A DNA stretch of 64,000 bases, from the NCBI GenBank assembly GCA_963593905.1, contig CAVBBL010000004.1:62001-126000 (forward strand), read 5' to 3'. Below the pieces are notes generated by a model. It was not told the DNA's origin, made no database searches, and saw nothing but the letters and a program-made list of their open reading frames with translations. The translations under genes were made by a program, and so were the position numbers. Of this stretch, positions 17,930-27,102 are shown piece by piece. This DNA comes from CAG-791 sp963593905. GTDB lineage: Bacteria > Bacillota > Clostridia > Lachnospirales > Lachnospiraceae. The first letter of the stretch is position 1. Each line of letters opens with the position of its first letter.

Positions 17930-20002
17930 ATGCTGAAAAGTAGGATTAAGAAATTCCTGGTGGACAGGAAAGACAGGCAATACAGAAATGAGCTGAGAGA
18001 GCAGCGCTACAGTTATCATAACTGGTATAAGATGCACAAAAGAGAGCTCTCTGAGAGTCTGCGGCAGAAGGATCACACGGCGGGGGCAGCCTACAGCGTG
18101 GAGACGGTGCGCTATTCCCATCTGAAGAAATATCTGCTCTCCGGGAAAAAGCTTCCGGATATCCTGATTGCCTGTGACGACCAGGGAACCATGACGGATT
18201 ATGCAGAGACTATGATCAGGGATTATTTTGCAGAGCATCCGGAGGTAAATCTGGTCTACGGCGATGAGGATCGTATCGATGAGGAGGGGGAACGGCAGGA
18301 TCCCTGGTTTAAGTCAGACTGGGCGCCGGATACCTTTCTGTCCGTATTTTACTTTGGCAGTATCTTTGCTATCCGGACAGCCATTTTCGGTATGATCAAT
18401 CCGGGCGGCTTCAAGGCACAGGATTTTGAGTCCAGAGCATCCCTTCGGGAGGATGAATACGAGGAAAAGGCATCCAAAGCCGGTGAGCAGGACGATGCTC
18501 TGCGGGCGTGGATTTACGGAAGACTGTGTCTGACCCTGGCCAGAGCAGACGGCGGCTTTTCCCGGAGAGTGAACAATCGCTTTCCTGTGGGGCATATCGG
18601 CGAGATCCTGTTTCACAGGGAAGGCGCCAGTGAGGTATGGAACGGCAAGCTGATCCGGGATGTGAGAATCAGTGCCGAGACCGGCAAGATAAAGGGCGCT
18701 AGGCTGGTGAGCATCATCATTCCCAGTAAGGACAATCCTGATGTTCTGGCTAACTGCATCCATTCCATTGAGAAATATACAGAAAATACGCCCTATGAAA
18801 TCATTGTAGTGGACAATGGCAGCAGCGATTACAATAAGGCAAAGGCAGAACTGCTCCTGCAGGCCCACAATGAATTCGGCAGTGCCAGATATCACTACGA
18901 ACCCATGGAGTTTAATTTCTCCCGGATGTGCAATATCGGTGCATCCATGGCGGATGGAGATTTTCTGCTCTTTTTAAATGATGATATTGAGATCCGCAAG
19001 AGCGGATGGCTGGAGCGGATGACGGATAAGGCCAGACTTCCCTATGTGGGAGCCGTGGGCATGAAGCTTCTTTATCCGAATTCCGATATTATCCAGCATG
19101 CCGGCGTGGTGAATGTCCGGGTGGGTCCCTATCACAAGCTGCAGTATTGCCACAACGATGAGGAGTACTACTTTGGATACAATAAGGGTGTGCGCAATGT
19201 GCTGGCAGTGACCGGTGCCTGTCTGATGGTTCGAAGTGCCGTCTTTGCAGAGGCAGGAGGCTTTGACAGCGAGCATTTCGCCGTAGCCTTTAATGACATT
19301 GATCTTTGCTATAAGATCTACGAAAAGGGATATTACAATGTGGTGCTCAATAATATTTATCTTTATCACCACGAATCCTTAAGCCGTGGGGATGACCGGA
19401 AAGATAAGGTTAAGAACCTGCGTCTCTCCAGAGAGCAGGAGGCGCTGCTTTTAGCGCACCCGGATTTGTTCGGCAAGGATCCTTTTTATCATCCCTACCT
19501 GACACAGAATCCTGCAGAGACCCGCTTTGTGGTGGATGTGCAGGAGGAATATCTGAAAAACTATGAATTCGAAACGCCAACCCTGCGTAAAAAGGTGCTG
19601 CCGCCTCAGTGGACGGATGCTTGCCTGCGCATCGGCGTGGAGTATGCCAACAGTCTGGCCGAGTGGTATAAGGGACCCTTTGCGGGAGAGGATACTGACG
19701 GCTACTATCTCAGCGGCTACTCCTTTGTTATTGGCGCGGATAATGCCCTCTATAAGAGGACGATCCTGTTAAAGGGAGAGGATGGCAGTATTTATGAGCT
19801 GCCTGTCACCGATATCTACAGGCCGGATATTGCCGCCAATCTGACGAATCAGACCAATGATGAGCTCACAGGCTTCTTTGCCATGCTTCGCTCCGGGATC
19901 ATGCCTGCCGGCAAGTATCTGGTGGGTATGCTGGAGGCAGATCAGACTTCCAGACAGAGATTGGTCAATTGGAGTGATGTCTTTTTGAAGATCAGACAGT
20001 AA
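17930..20002 (+). CDS. GT2 glycosyltransferase with degenerate N-terminal and intact C-terminal catalytic domain
   Basis: 690 residues from ATG 17930, the start set by the element's ribosome binding site. The first 260 or so residues resemble a GT-A domain that has lost its normal nucleotide-binding opening; only DYAETM, NLVYGDEDRID and the following region remain. From about 260 a complete GT2 domain follows: VSIIIPSKDNPDVLANC, VVDNGSSD, LNDDIEI (DxD-like), VTGACLMVR and FNDIDLCYKI. Such double-domain enzymes (rhamnosyltransferase-like) add sugars on the cytoplasmic face. A C-terminal extension of about 150 residues has no recognisable motif. Confidence 0.88.
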   Translation: MLKSRIKKFLVDRKDRQYRNELREQRYSYHNWYKMHKRELSESLRQKDHTAGAAYSVETVRYSHLKKYLLSGKKLPDILIACDDQGTMTDYAETMIRDYFAEHPEVNLVYGDEDRIDEEGERQDPWFKSDWAPDTFLSVFYFGSIFAIRTAIFGMINPGGFKAQDFESRASLREDEYEEKASKAGEQDDALRAWIYGRLCLTLARADGGFSRRVNNRFPVGHIGEILFHREGASEVWNGKLIRDVRISAETGKIKGARLVSIIIPSKDNPDVLANCIHSIEKYTENTPYEIIVVDNGSSDYNKAKAELLLQAHNEFGSARYHYEPMEFNFSRMCNIGASMADGDFLLFLNDDIEIRKSGWLERMTDKARLPYVGAVGMKLLYPNSDIIQHAGVVNVRVGPYHKLQYCHNDEEYYFGYNKGVRNVLAVTGACLMVRSAVFAEAGGFDSEHFAVAFNDIDLCYKIYEKGYYNVVLNNIYLYHHESLSRGDDRKDKVKNLRLSREQEALLLAHPDLFGKDPFYHPYLTQNPAETRFVVDVQEEYLKNYEFETPTLRKKVLPPQWTDACLRIGVEYANSLAEWYKGPFAGEDTDGYYLSGYSFVIGADNALYKRTILLKGEDGSIYELPVTDIYRPDIAANLTNQTNDELTGFFAMLRSGIMPAGKYLVGMLEADQTSRQRLVNWSDVFLKIRQ

Positions 20003-20312
20003 TTGCCGCAATAAATTGCGGCAAAAGAGGCAAAATGACTGAAAATGCCTGATGCCATTTTCAGTCATTACATGGATGCCGCAAGCGTCATCCATGTAGG
20101 ATCACATCGGAGAAATCGCATACGCGAGTTTCTCCTCGTGCTGCCGCAATAAATTGCGGCAAAAGAGGTAAAATGACTGAAAATGCCTGATGACTTTTTC
20201 AGTCATTGCATGGATGCCGCAAGCGTCATCCATGTAGGATCACATCGGAGAAATCGCATACGCGAGTTTCTCCTCGTGCTGCCGCAATAAATTGCGGCAA
20301 AAGAGGTAAAAA
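20003..20312 (+). repeat. Hairpin-RBS element copy 6, two tandem 138-bp units
   Basis: Type locus. The layout is D, RBS, A, B, C, D, RBS, A, B, C, D, RBS, gene. D hairpins start at 20005, 20143 and 20281, an exact period of 138. Each pairs GCCGCAA with TTGCGGC around TAAA. In the second unit A is 20173-20206, B is 20209-20234 (CATGGATG/CATCCATG around CCGCAAGCGT), C is 20241-20278 and D is 20281-20298. The first two ribosome binding sites serve only micro-ORFs (MTENA, stop), the third serves the gene. No U-tract follows any hairpin. Units are nearly identical except for a few bases in the second A, which lose pairing. Confidence 0.95.
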
Positions 20313-22316
20313 ATGACCCAGGATATACCTGATTACAAGGAACAATATGAGAGAGAAAAGATCAAAAGTGCCTATCTGGCAGATCGGGTGGCGCAGCTGG
20401 AGGATCAATGCGATGATTTGCAGTTCAAATTAGACCGCATCAAAAACAATCCGATCTGGAAGGCCTCCAAGCCGGCCAGATCGGTGATGCATTTTGGCAT
20501 TCGTCAATGGGATCGCCTGAAAAATCAGGGAGATGCCAGAGGAGTGGCCAAGAAGATCCAGTATAAGATCAGGGAGAAACAGGCCCAGAAGGGCTATGGC
20601 ACAGCCAGCTTCCCGGACGAACAGGAGAGAGCAAGGCAGAGAGGGGAGAAATTTGAACGCCCGGTGCTTTTCAGCATTCTGGTGCCACTTTACAATACCC
20701 CGAAGAATTACCTGACGGACATGATAGACTCAGTGCTGAATCAGACCTATGAAAACTGGGAATTATGTCTGGCAGACGGCTCTGATGAGGCCCACGTCTA
20801 TGTGGGGGAGACAGTCCGGGAATATCAGGGCAGAGATGCGAATCTGGCAAAGCGGATCAAATATCTGAAGCTTGAGAAAAACGAGGGTATTTCCGCGAAT
20901 ACCAATGCCTGCCTGACGTTGGCCACGGGAGATTTTTATGCTCCCTTTGACCATGATGACTATTTGCATCCCTCGGTATTGTATGAATATGTCAAGGCCA
21001 TCAATGAGCAGGGCGCGGATTATCTTTACTGCGATGAGACGACTTTTAAGGAGACGAACCTTAATAAGTTCGTCACCATGCATTTTAAGCCGGATTATGC
21101 CATTGACAATCTCCGGGCCAATAATTATATCTGCCACCTGAGTGCCTTTGACAAGCATCTGTTGGAAGGAGAAGAACTGTATCGTTCTGAATTTGACGGC
21201 AGTCAGGACCATGACATGATCCTTCGCCTGACAGACAAGGCACAGAAGATCGTTCATGTGCCTAAGCTGCTCTATTACTGGCGCTGTCACTCCGGCTCTG
21301 TGGCCAGCAATATCGGCGCAAAGGAATATGCCATCAATGCTGCCAAGGGTGCAGTGGCAGATCACCTGCGCCGTCACGGCTTTGAGAATTTCAAGATCAC
21401 CAGTACCAGAGCCTTTGAGACTATTTTTAAGATCACCTACGAGATACAGGGCAATCCTCTGATTTCCATCGTGATCGCCAATAAGGACCATGAATCAGAT
21501 CTTCGGAGGTGCCTGACATCGATTTTTGATAAATCCACCTATGAGAATTACGAGATTATCATTGTGGAAAATGGCAGTACGCAGCCGGATATCAAGAAAT
21601 ATTATACAGAACTTACAACTGGACCGTACAAAGAACGCATACATGTAGTAGAATATAAAAAGGAAAGCGAGGATGAGAGCTTTAATTATTCCCGTGTCAA
21701 TAATCTGGGCGTTTCACAGGCAAAGGGAGAGTATATACTGCTGCTTAATAACGATACGCAGGTGATCTCCGTGAATTGGATGGAAGAGATGCTGATGTAT
21801 GCCCAGAGAAGTGATGTGGCGGCAGTGGGCGGCAAACTCTACTATGAGGACAAGACCATTCAGCATGCCGGCATTGTCATCGGACTGGGGGCTCACCGGA
21901 CAGCAGGACATACCCATTACAAACAGCGGCGTGAGAATTTAGGATACATGGGACGGCTGTGCTATGCGCAGAATGTTTCCGCTGTCACCGGGGCCTGCCT
22001 GATGGTGAAGAAAAGTCTGTATGAAGAGGTCGGCGGATTGGATGAGGGCTTTGCTATTTCCTTAAACGATGTGGATCTCTGCCTGAAGCTGCGGGAAAAG
22101 GGATATTTGAATGTATTCACGCCTTTTGCGGAGCTTTATCACTACGAGTCTGTTTCCAGGGGGCTGGACGACCGGGGGGAGAAGGCAGCCCGCTACAATG
22201 CGGAGTCCGCGCATTTCCGGGAGAAGTGGAAGGAAGTCCTTGCCAAGGGAGATCCTTACTACAATCCCAACTTTACGCTTGATCGCAGCGATTATTCGCT
22301 GAAGGTACAAGACTAA
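20313..22316 (+). CDS. Tandem-domain GT2 glycosyltransferase
   Basis: 667 residues with two complete GT2 domains. A short coiled-coil start (about 8-45) precedes domain 1: FSILVPLYNTPKNYL, ADGSDEAHV, FDHDDYLHP and later the WRCHSGS end. Domain 2 opens with LISIVIANKDHESDL and has VENGSTQPD, LNNDTQV (DxD-like), VTGACLMVKK and LNDVDLCLK. Both catalytic sets look intact, so one protein may add two sugars or alternate linkages of a repeat unit. The acceptor is unknown; rhamnan-type synthesis is plausible. Directly upstream is the tandem hairpin-RBS element, downstream the phosphomutase at 20 bp. Confidence 0.92.
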   Translation: MTQDIPDYKEQYEREKIKSAYLADRVAQLEDQCDDLQFKLDRIKNNPIWKASKPARSVMHFGIRQWDRLKNQGDARGVAKKIQYKIREKQAQKGYGTASFPDEQERARQRGEKFERPVLFSILVPLYNTPKNYLTDMIDSVLNQTYENWELCLADGSDEAHVYVGETVREYQGRDANLAKRIKYLKLEKNEGISANTNACLTLATGDFYAPFDHDDYLHPSVLYEYVKAINEQGADYLYCDETTFKETNLNKFVTMHFKPDYAIDNLRANNYICHLSAFDKHLLEGEELYRSEFDGSQDHDMILRLTDKAQKIVHVPKLLYYWRCHSGSVASNIGAKEYAINAAKGAVADHLRRHGFENFKITSTRAFETIFKITYEIQGNPLISIVIANKDHESDLRRCLTSIFDKSTYENYEIIIVENGSTQPDIKKYYTELTTGPYKERIHVVEYKKESEDESFNYSRVNNLGVSQAKGEYILLLNNDTQVISVNWMEEMLMYAQRSDVAAVGGKLYYEDKTIQHAGIVIGLGAHRTAGHTHYKQRRENLGYMGRLCYAQNVSAVTGACLMVKKSLYEEVGGLDEGFAISLNDVDLCLKLREKGYLNVFTPFAELYHYESVSRGLDDRGEKAARYNAESAHFREKWKEVLAKGDPYYNPNFTLDRSDYSLKVQD

Positions 22317-22336
22317 AACCATGGAGGGAAAAAGCA

Positions 22337-24064
22337 ATGAACGAACGTGTACAGGAACAGTTTAATTACTGGCTGAATGATCCTTATTTCGATGAGGACA
22401 CCAAGAAAGAACTTCTCGCGATCAGAAACGATGAGACAGAAGTGGAAGATCGCTTTTATAAAGATCTTGCTTTTGGAACAGGCGGCCTTCGAGGCGTCAT
22501 CGGCGCAGGCACGAACCGCATGAATATCTACACCGTTCGCAAGGCTACCCAGGGATTGGCTAATTATATCTGCAAAAACGGCGATCCGGCCAAGGGTGTA
22601 GCTATCGCCTATGATTCCAGAAGAATGTCTCCTGAATTTGCTGACGTGGCAGCACTTTGCCTGGCAGCTAACGGCATTCGCGCCTATGTATTTGATTCTC
22701 TTCGCCCTACACCGGAGCTGTCCTTTGCTCTGCGCACCCTGCACTGCCAGGCCGGCATCGTCATCACAGCCAGCCACAATCCGCCGGAGTACAACGGCTA
22801 CAAGTGCTACTGGGAGGATGGCGCACAGGTAACACCGCCTCATGACACCGGTATCATCGATGAGGTAAATGCAGTTACCAGCTACGACGATGTAAAGACC
22901 ATGGATAAGGCAGAGGCACAGCAGAAGGATCTGTATCGTGTCATCGGCAAGGAGATCGACGATCTCTATATGGCAGAGCTGAAAAAGCAGATCATCCATC
23001 CGGAAGTGATTGCAGAGATGGCAGATGATATTAAGATCGTCTACACACCTTTCCACGGCACCGGCAATGTACCGGTCCGCCGGATCCTCTCTGAGCTGGG
23101 CTTTAAGAATGTCTATGTAGTACCGGAGCAGGAACTGCCGGATCCTGATTTTACCACACTGGATTATCCGAACCCCGAGGATCCCAAGGCCTTCACACTG
23201 GCATTAAAGCTGGCTAAGGAAAAGGATGCAGATATCGTGCTGGCTACCGATCCGGATGCAGACCGTCTGGGTGTCTATGCAAAGGATACCAAGACCGGCG
23301 AGTATGTGGCATTCACAGGCAACATGTCCGGCATGCTCATCGGTGAGTATATTCTTCGGGAGCGCACCGCTACAGGCACCATGCCTGAGAATCCGGCACT
23401 GGTCACTACCATCGTGACCACAAACCTGGCACTGGCACTGAGCAAGGCCTATGGTCTTACCTGCATCGAGGTGCTGACCGGCTTTAAGTATATCGGCGAG
23501 CAGATCAAGCTCTTTGAGCAGGATCACTCCCACAATTATGTATTCGGTCTGGAGGAGAGCTACGGCTGTCTGGCAGGTACCCATGCAAGAGATAAGGATG
23601 CAGTGGTGGCAGTGATGATGCTCTGCGAGGTAGCTGCGTGGTGCAAGAAGCATGACATGACCCTTTGGGATCAGATGCTGAAGCTCTATGAGCAGTTCGG
23701 CTACTACAAGGAGACCCAGTACTCCATCACCATGAAGGGCATCGACGGCGCTAATCAGATTCAGGCGATCATGGATAAGTTCCGTCAGAATCCCCCGAAG
23801 GAATTTGCGAGCTGGAAGGTGTTAGAATACAGAGATTACAAGACAGGCATCACCCAGGATTATGCAAATGGCACAGAGCACTCCACAGGCCTGCCCGAAT
23901 CCAATGTACTTTATTTTGCACTTTCTGATGATGCATGGTGCTGTGCAAGACCTTCCGGCACAGAGCCCAAGATCAAGTTCTACATGGGTGTGAAGGGCAC
24001 AAGTCTGGAAGATGCCGCTAAGCAGAGCGAGGCTCTGACTGATGCGGTAAAGGCGTTGATCTAG
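22337..24064 (+). CDS. Phospho-sugar mutase (phosphoglucomutase/phosphomannomutase family)
   Basis: 575 residues, close to the length of PgcA-type alpha-phosphoglucomutases. Visible motifs are the phosphoserine loop ITASHNPPEYNGYK, the metal loop DPDADRLGV, the sugar-binding loop GLEESYG and the phosphate-binding RPSGTEPKIKFY. It interconverts hexose 6- and 1-phosphates, which supplies nucleotide-sugar precursors such as dTDP-rhamnose or UDP-glucose. Its codon use appears cleaner and more biased than in the neighbouring glycosyltransferases, fitting a highly expressed housekeeping gene placed in the glycan locus. GGAGGG precedes the ATG. Confidence 0.93.
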   Translation: MNERVQEQFNYWLNDPYFDEDTKKELLAIRNDETEVEDRFYKDLAFGTGGLRGVIGAGTNRMNIYTVRKATQGLANYICKNGDPAKGVAIAYDSRRMSPEFADVAALCLAANGIRAYVFDSLRPTPELSFALRTLHCQAGIVITASHNPPEYNGYKCYWEDGAQVTPPHDTGIIDEVNAVTSYDDVKTMDKAEAQQKDLYRVIGKEIDDLYMAELKKQIIHPEVIAEMADDIKIVYTPFHGTGNVPVRRILSELGFKNVYVVPEQELPDPDFTTLDYPNPEDPKAFTLALKLAKEKDADIVLATDPDADRLGVYAKDTKTGEYVAFTGNMSGMLIGEYILRERTATGTMPENPALVTTIVTTNLALALSKAYGLTCIEVLTGFKYIGEQIKLFEQDHSHNYVFGLEESYGCLAGTHARDKDAVVAVMMLCEVAAWCKKHDMTLWDQMLKLYEQFGYYKETQYSITMKGIDGANQIQAIMDKFRQNPPKEFASWKVLEYRDYKTGITQDYANGTEHSTGLPESNVLYFALSDDAWCCARPSGTEPKIKFYMGVKGTSLEDAAKQSEALTDAVKALI

Positions 24065-24079
24065 TAAACAGAATGATAA

Positions 24080-24228
24080 GTTTGAAAGAAATGCTCGATA
24101 GCATTTCTTTCAAACCGCATTGATGCCGTAAACGTCATCAATGCAAGATCACATCGGAGAATTCGCCTGCGCGAAATTCTCCGATGTGATGCCGCAGTAA
24201 ATTGCGGCAAAAAGAGGTAAGTATGTAA
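24080..24228 (+). repeat. Hairpin-RBS element copy 7 ending in ATG-TAA
   Basis: Full A-B-C-D. A (24080-24115) has a different stem from all other copies (GTTTGAAAGAAATGC with GCATTTCTTTCAAAC). B (24117-24144) pairs GCATTGATG with CATCAATGC around CCGTAAACGT. C (24150-24188) is fully paired, CACATCGGAG with CTCCGATGTG. D is 24191-24208. The ribosome binding site and ATG (24223) are followed at once by TAA. The real gene starts about 100 bp further on with its own AGGAGG. Confidence 0.9.
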
Positions 24229-24328
24229 CCGCTTTGCTTTTTCGTAAAGAAACTTCTCAGTAAAGAATTTCTTTGTACAGAAGCCGAAGCGGATGGTCAG
24301 AAAAGAAAAACACAGGAGGAAGCCGGAG

Positions 24329-25669
24329 ATGGCAGCATGGGAGAATATCAGGAAAACAATCAACTATGCGGCCAGAAACGGCTTCGTCAGTGCCTGGTAT
24401 GCAGCAAGGGAGCGTCTGCGCGAAAACGCGGCGCTCCCCTATGTGTATACCCAGCCCTCTGAGCAAATTCTGGAGGGGCAGCGGGCACTTTGGACGCGTC
24501 TGAAAAATGGGGAGAAGCCCGCAGAGATTTTTTCAGAGGCGGCCAAAGGGAGCGCTGGGCCTATGTTCAGTATAGTGGTGCCAGCTTATGAGACCAACCC
24601 GGTCTTTATGAGAGAATTGATAGATTCGGTGCTGGCACAGACTTACGGAGGTTTTGAACTGCTCATCGGGGATGCCTCCGGATCCGATGTTGTAGAGGAT
24701 GTGGCCGGAGAATACAGTGATCCCAGAGTGCGATATCTTAGGCTGGCGTCCAACGAGGGGATTTCTGCCAATACCAACGGGACAGCAGCTATGGCCCGGG
24801 GAGATTATATCGCTTTTCTGGATCACGATGATCTGCTGACACCGGATGCTCTTTATGAGGTGGCAGCAGCTGTTTTGAAAAACGGAGCTGAGATCATCTA
24901 TACGGATGAGGATAAATGCGACGGAGCGGCCCGGACCTTTTTTGAACCTAACTTTAAGCCGGATTTTAATCTGGATTACTTTCAGGCGAATAACTACATT
25001 TGCCATTTGCTGGTGATGAAAAGAGAACTTTTCCTGGCACTTGGTCTGCGCAGTGCCTATGACGGGGCGCAGGATTATGATCTGATGCTCCGGGCACCTA
25101 AGTCGGAAATCGTCCATGTACCGAAGGTACTCTATCATTGGAGGACTCACAGTGGCTCCACCGCCGGCAATCCCGGGAGCAAGGATTATGCCTATGAGGC
25201 AGGAAAGGCAGCACTGGAGGACCATTTCAAGGCATGCCACATACAGGCAAAGGTAGAGCATTCGAGGCACAGAGGCTTTTATGATGTGACCTATCTGCCC
25301 AATATCTTTGAGGCCAGGAGTGATGTAGGCGTGGTCGGCGGCAAGATAGTAAACAGTCACAGGAGAATACTGGGCGGACTTTATGATGAGCAGGGCAACG
25401 CCCTTTTTGTCGGAATGCATGAGCTGGAGAGTGGTCCTATGCACCGGGCAGATACCATGCAGGACGCAGCAGCAGTGGACGTGCGCTGTATGCAGATCAG
25501 ACCGGAGCTTTATTCTCTATACGAGAGTGTATTCGGTGTCTCCTATGACGCCCATGTGATGCAAAACGGCAGCGGCCTGAAGGAGTTGTCCATCCTTTTC
25601 TGCAAACAGGCAAGACAGCTAGGGTACCGGGTGGTATGGGATCCGAGGATGTTGTGTGTATTAAAGTAG
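24329..25669 (+). CDS. GT2 glycosyltransferase with internally deleted second domain
   Basis: 446 residues from ATG 24329, 8 bases after AGGAGGA; an in-frame ATG at 24293 has no good site. Domain 1 is complete (FSIVVPAYETNPVFM, DASGSD, LDHDDLLTP, WRTHSGST) and closely parallels domain 1 of the 667-residue enzyme at 20313. After FYDVTY the protein jumps to RSDVGVVGGKIV, which in that enzyme lies more than 100 residues later. The second GT2 domain has thus lost its nucleotide-binding half. The stop codon lies inside the first B hairpin of the next element. Probably a single-activity enzyme derived from a tandem ancestor. Confidence 0.85.
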   Translation: MAAWENIRKTINYAARNGFVSAWYAARERLRENAALPYVYTQPSEQILEGQRALWTRLKNGEKPAEIFSEAAKGSAGPMFSIVVPAYETNPVFMRELIDSVLAQTYGGFELLIGDASGSDVVEDVAGEYSDPRVRYLRLASNEGISANTNGTAAMARGDYIAFLDHDDLLTPDALYEVAAAVLKNGAEIIYTDEDKCDGAARTFFEPNFKPDFNLDYFQANNYICHLLVMKRELFLALGLRSAYDGAQDYDLMLRAPKSEIVHVPKVLYHWRTHSGSTAGNPGSKDYAYEAGKAALEDHFKACHIQAKVEHSRHRGFYDVTYLPNIFEARSDVGVVGGKIVNSHRRILGGLYDEQGNALFVGMHELESGPMHRADTMQDAAAVDVRCMQIRPELYSLYESVFGVSYDAHVMQNGSGLKELSILFCKQARQLGYRVVWDPRMLCVLK

Positions 25670-25907
25670 GATGCCGTAAACGTCATCCACGCGCAATCAC
25701 ATCAGAGAATTCGCCTACGCGAAATTCTCTTCGTGATGCCGCAATAAATTGCGGCATAAAGAGGTAAAATGACTAAAAATGACTGATGTCATTTTTAGTC
25801 ATTACGTGGATGCCGTAAACGTCATCCACGCGCAATCACATCAGAGAATTCGCCTGCGCGAAATTCTCTTCGTGGTGCCGCAATAATTGCGGCATAAAGA
25901 GGAAGTT
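25669..25907 (+). repeat. Hairpin-RBS element copy 8, partial plus full unit in tandem
   Basis: The layout is B-C-D-RBS-A-B-C-D-RBS-gene. The first B (25669-25688) starts on the last base of the upstream gene's stop codon. C hairpins at 25698-25735 and 25837-25874 both carry an A-U pair (CATCAGAG with CTCTTCG) where other copies have G-C, a compensatory change. D hairpins start at 25738 and 25877. Micro-ORF MTKND (25769-25786) starts inside A (25769-25802). B2 (25805-25830) is CGTGGATG with CATCCACG around CCGTAAACGT. Confidence 0.93.
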
Positions 25908-26993
25908 ATGTCAAAATCCATGGAACATAAGATCACAGTGGTGATCCCTAATTATAACGGCATGGCTTATATCGAGGACTGTCTGGATTCTCTTCTGGCA
26001 GGTTCCTATGTGCCGGCCATTATTGTGGTGGACAATGCCTCCACAGACGGCAGCTACGAGCTGATCAGAGACCGGTATCCGCAGGTGACTTTATTGCGCC
26101 TCCGGGTAAATACCGGCTTTTGTCATGCAGTGAACAGCGGTCTGCATATTACACAGACCAAGTATGTGATATTGCTTAATAACGATACCCGGGTAGATCA
26201 TGAGTGCGTCCGTTATCTGTATGAGGCGATTGTCCAGAGTCGGCATGCGTTCAGCGTGGGGGCAAAGATGCTGTCCATGAAGGATCCCAGTGTCATTGAC
26301 GATGCGGGAGATCTGTACTGCGCTCTCGGTTGGGCCTTTGCCCGAGGAAAAGCTCGTTCTGTAAAAGAATATGACAGCCCTGCCTATATTTTTTCAGCCT
26401 GTGCAGGAGCTGCTATTTACCGGAGAAAAGCCTTTGAGACCATCGGCTATTTTGACGAGCGGCATTTCTGCTACCTGGAGGATGTAGACATAGGATGGCG
26501 TGCCATGGCCTATGGTTTCCGTAATCTCTATGAGCCGAAGGCCATCGTCTATCATGCAGGCAGCGCTTCCAGCGGCGCTGTGCACAATCCTTTCAAAGAG
26601 GAAATGGCAGCAGGCAACAACCGTTATCTGCTGTATAAGAACCTGCCGGGATTCCAGTATTGGCTGAACAAACCCCTTATCGAGCTGGGGGTCTCTATCA
26701 AGCGGAAATACTTTACAAGGAAGGGCCTTGGAGAAGCCTATGAAAAGGGTATTCAAAGAGGAGAAATCCTTTGCATGCGGGCAGAGGAGGCACTCCTTGC
26801 CAAAGAGAGCGGCCAGCTGATGCCCAAGGGCACGATCTGGGAGGAGGCTGCCATTGAGAGAAAAGAGGATACGGACGTACCGATACATCCTCTTTATCTG
26901 GGGCAGCGAGTACCTTTTTCCGTGCTTCGTCTCCCTTTTTATATCAGAATTCAATTTGAACTGTGGATAAACTGTATCAAGCGCCTTGGATGA
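25908..26993 (+). CDS. GT2 glycosyltransferase (rhamnosyltransferase-like)
   Basis: 361 residues from ATG 25908, after AGAGG of the element. A single GT2 domain: ITVVIPNYNGMAYIEDCL, VVDNASTDGS, LLNNDTRV (DxD-like) and YLEDVDIGWRAM, the usual ED motif of WbbL-type rhamnosyl- and glycosyltransferases. The C-terminal 90 residues are amphipathic and basic, suiting membrane association. It likely transfers one sugar to a lipid-linked acceptor on the cytoplasmic face. The exact sugar is unknown; WbbL-like enzymes often use dTDP-L-rhamnose, which fits rfbC in this locus. Confidence 0.88.
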   Translation: MSKSMEHKITVVIPNYNGMAYIEDCLDSLLAGSYVPAIIVVDNASTDGSYELIRDRYPQVTLLRLRVNTGFCHAVNSGLHITQTKYVILLNNDTRVDHECVRYLYEAIVQSRHAFSVGAKMLSMKDPSVIDDAGDLYCALGWAFARGKARSVKEYDSPAYIFSACAGAAIYRRKAFETIGYFDERHFCYLEDVDIGWRAMAYGFRNLYEPKAIVYHAGSASSGAVHNPFKEEMAAGNNRYLLYKNLPGFQYWLNKPLIELGVSIKRKYFTRKGLGEAYEKGIQRGEILCMRAEEALLAKESGQLMPKGTIWEEAAIERKEDTDVPIHPLYLGQRVPFSVLRLPFYIRIQFELWINCIKRLG

Positions 26994-27022
26994 CAAATCC
27001 GCAGAAGGACTTCTGTTACAGG

Positions 27023-27102
27023 GTGCGATCTCATTGGGAAATTCGCTTTTGTGAGATTCCCTCGCACAGCCGCAGACAGGCTGCTCAGAAATGTAGATTA
27101 GT
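27023..27102 (+). repeat. Hairpin-RBS element copy 9 (C and D, diverged)
   Basis: C (27023-27067) is closed by GTGCG/CGCAC, an outer stem different from the common CAC/GTG, and its inner arms are GGGAAATTC and GAGATTCCC. D (27070-27087) is decayed (GCCGCAGACAGGCTGCTC). The ribosome binding site is weak here (AGAAATGTAGATTAGT). A and B are missing. Confidence 0.75.

Noticed and set aside
20003..20312. Tandem repeats as a CRISPR array
   Set aside because: Units are 138 bp, internally palindromic and nearly identical throughout, with no short repeat and unique spacer pattern and no cas genes.
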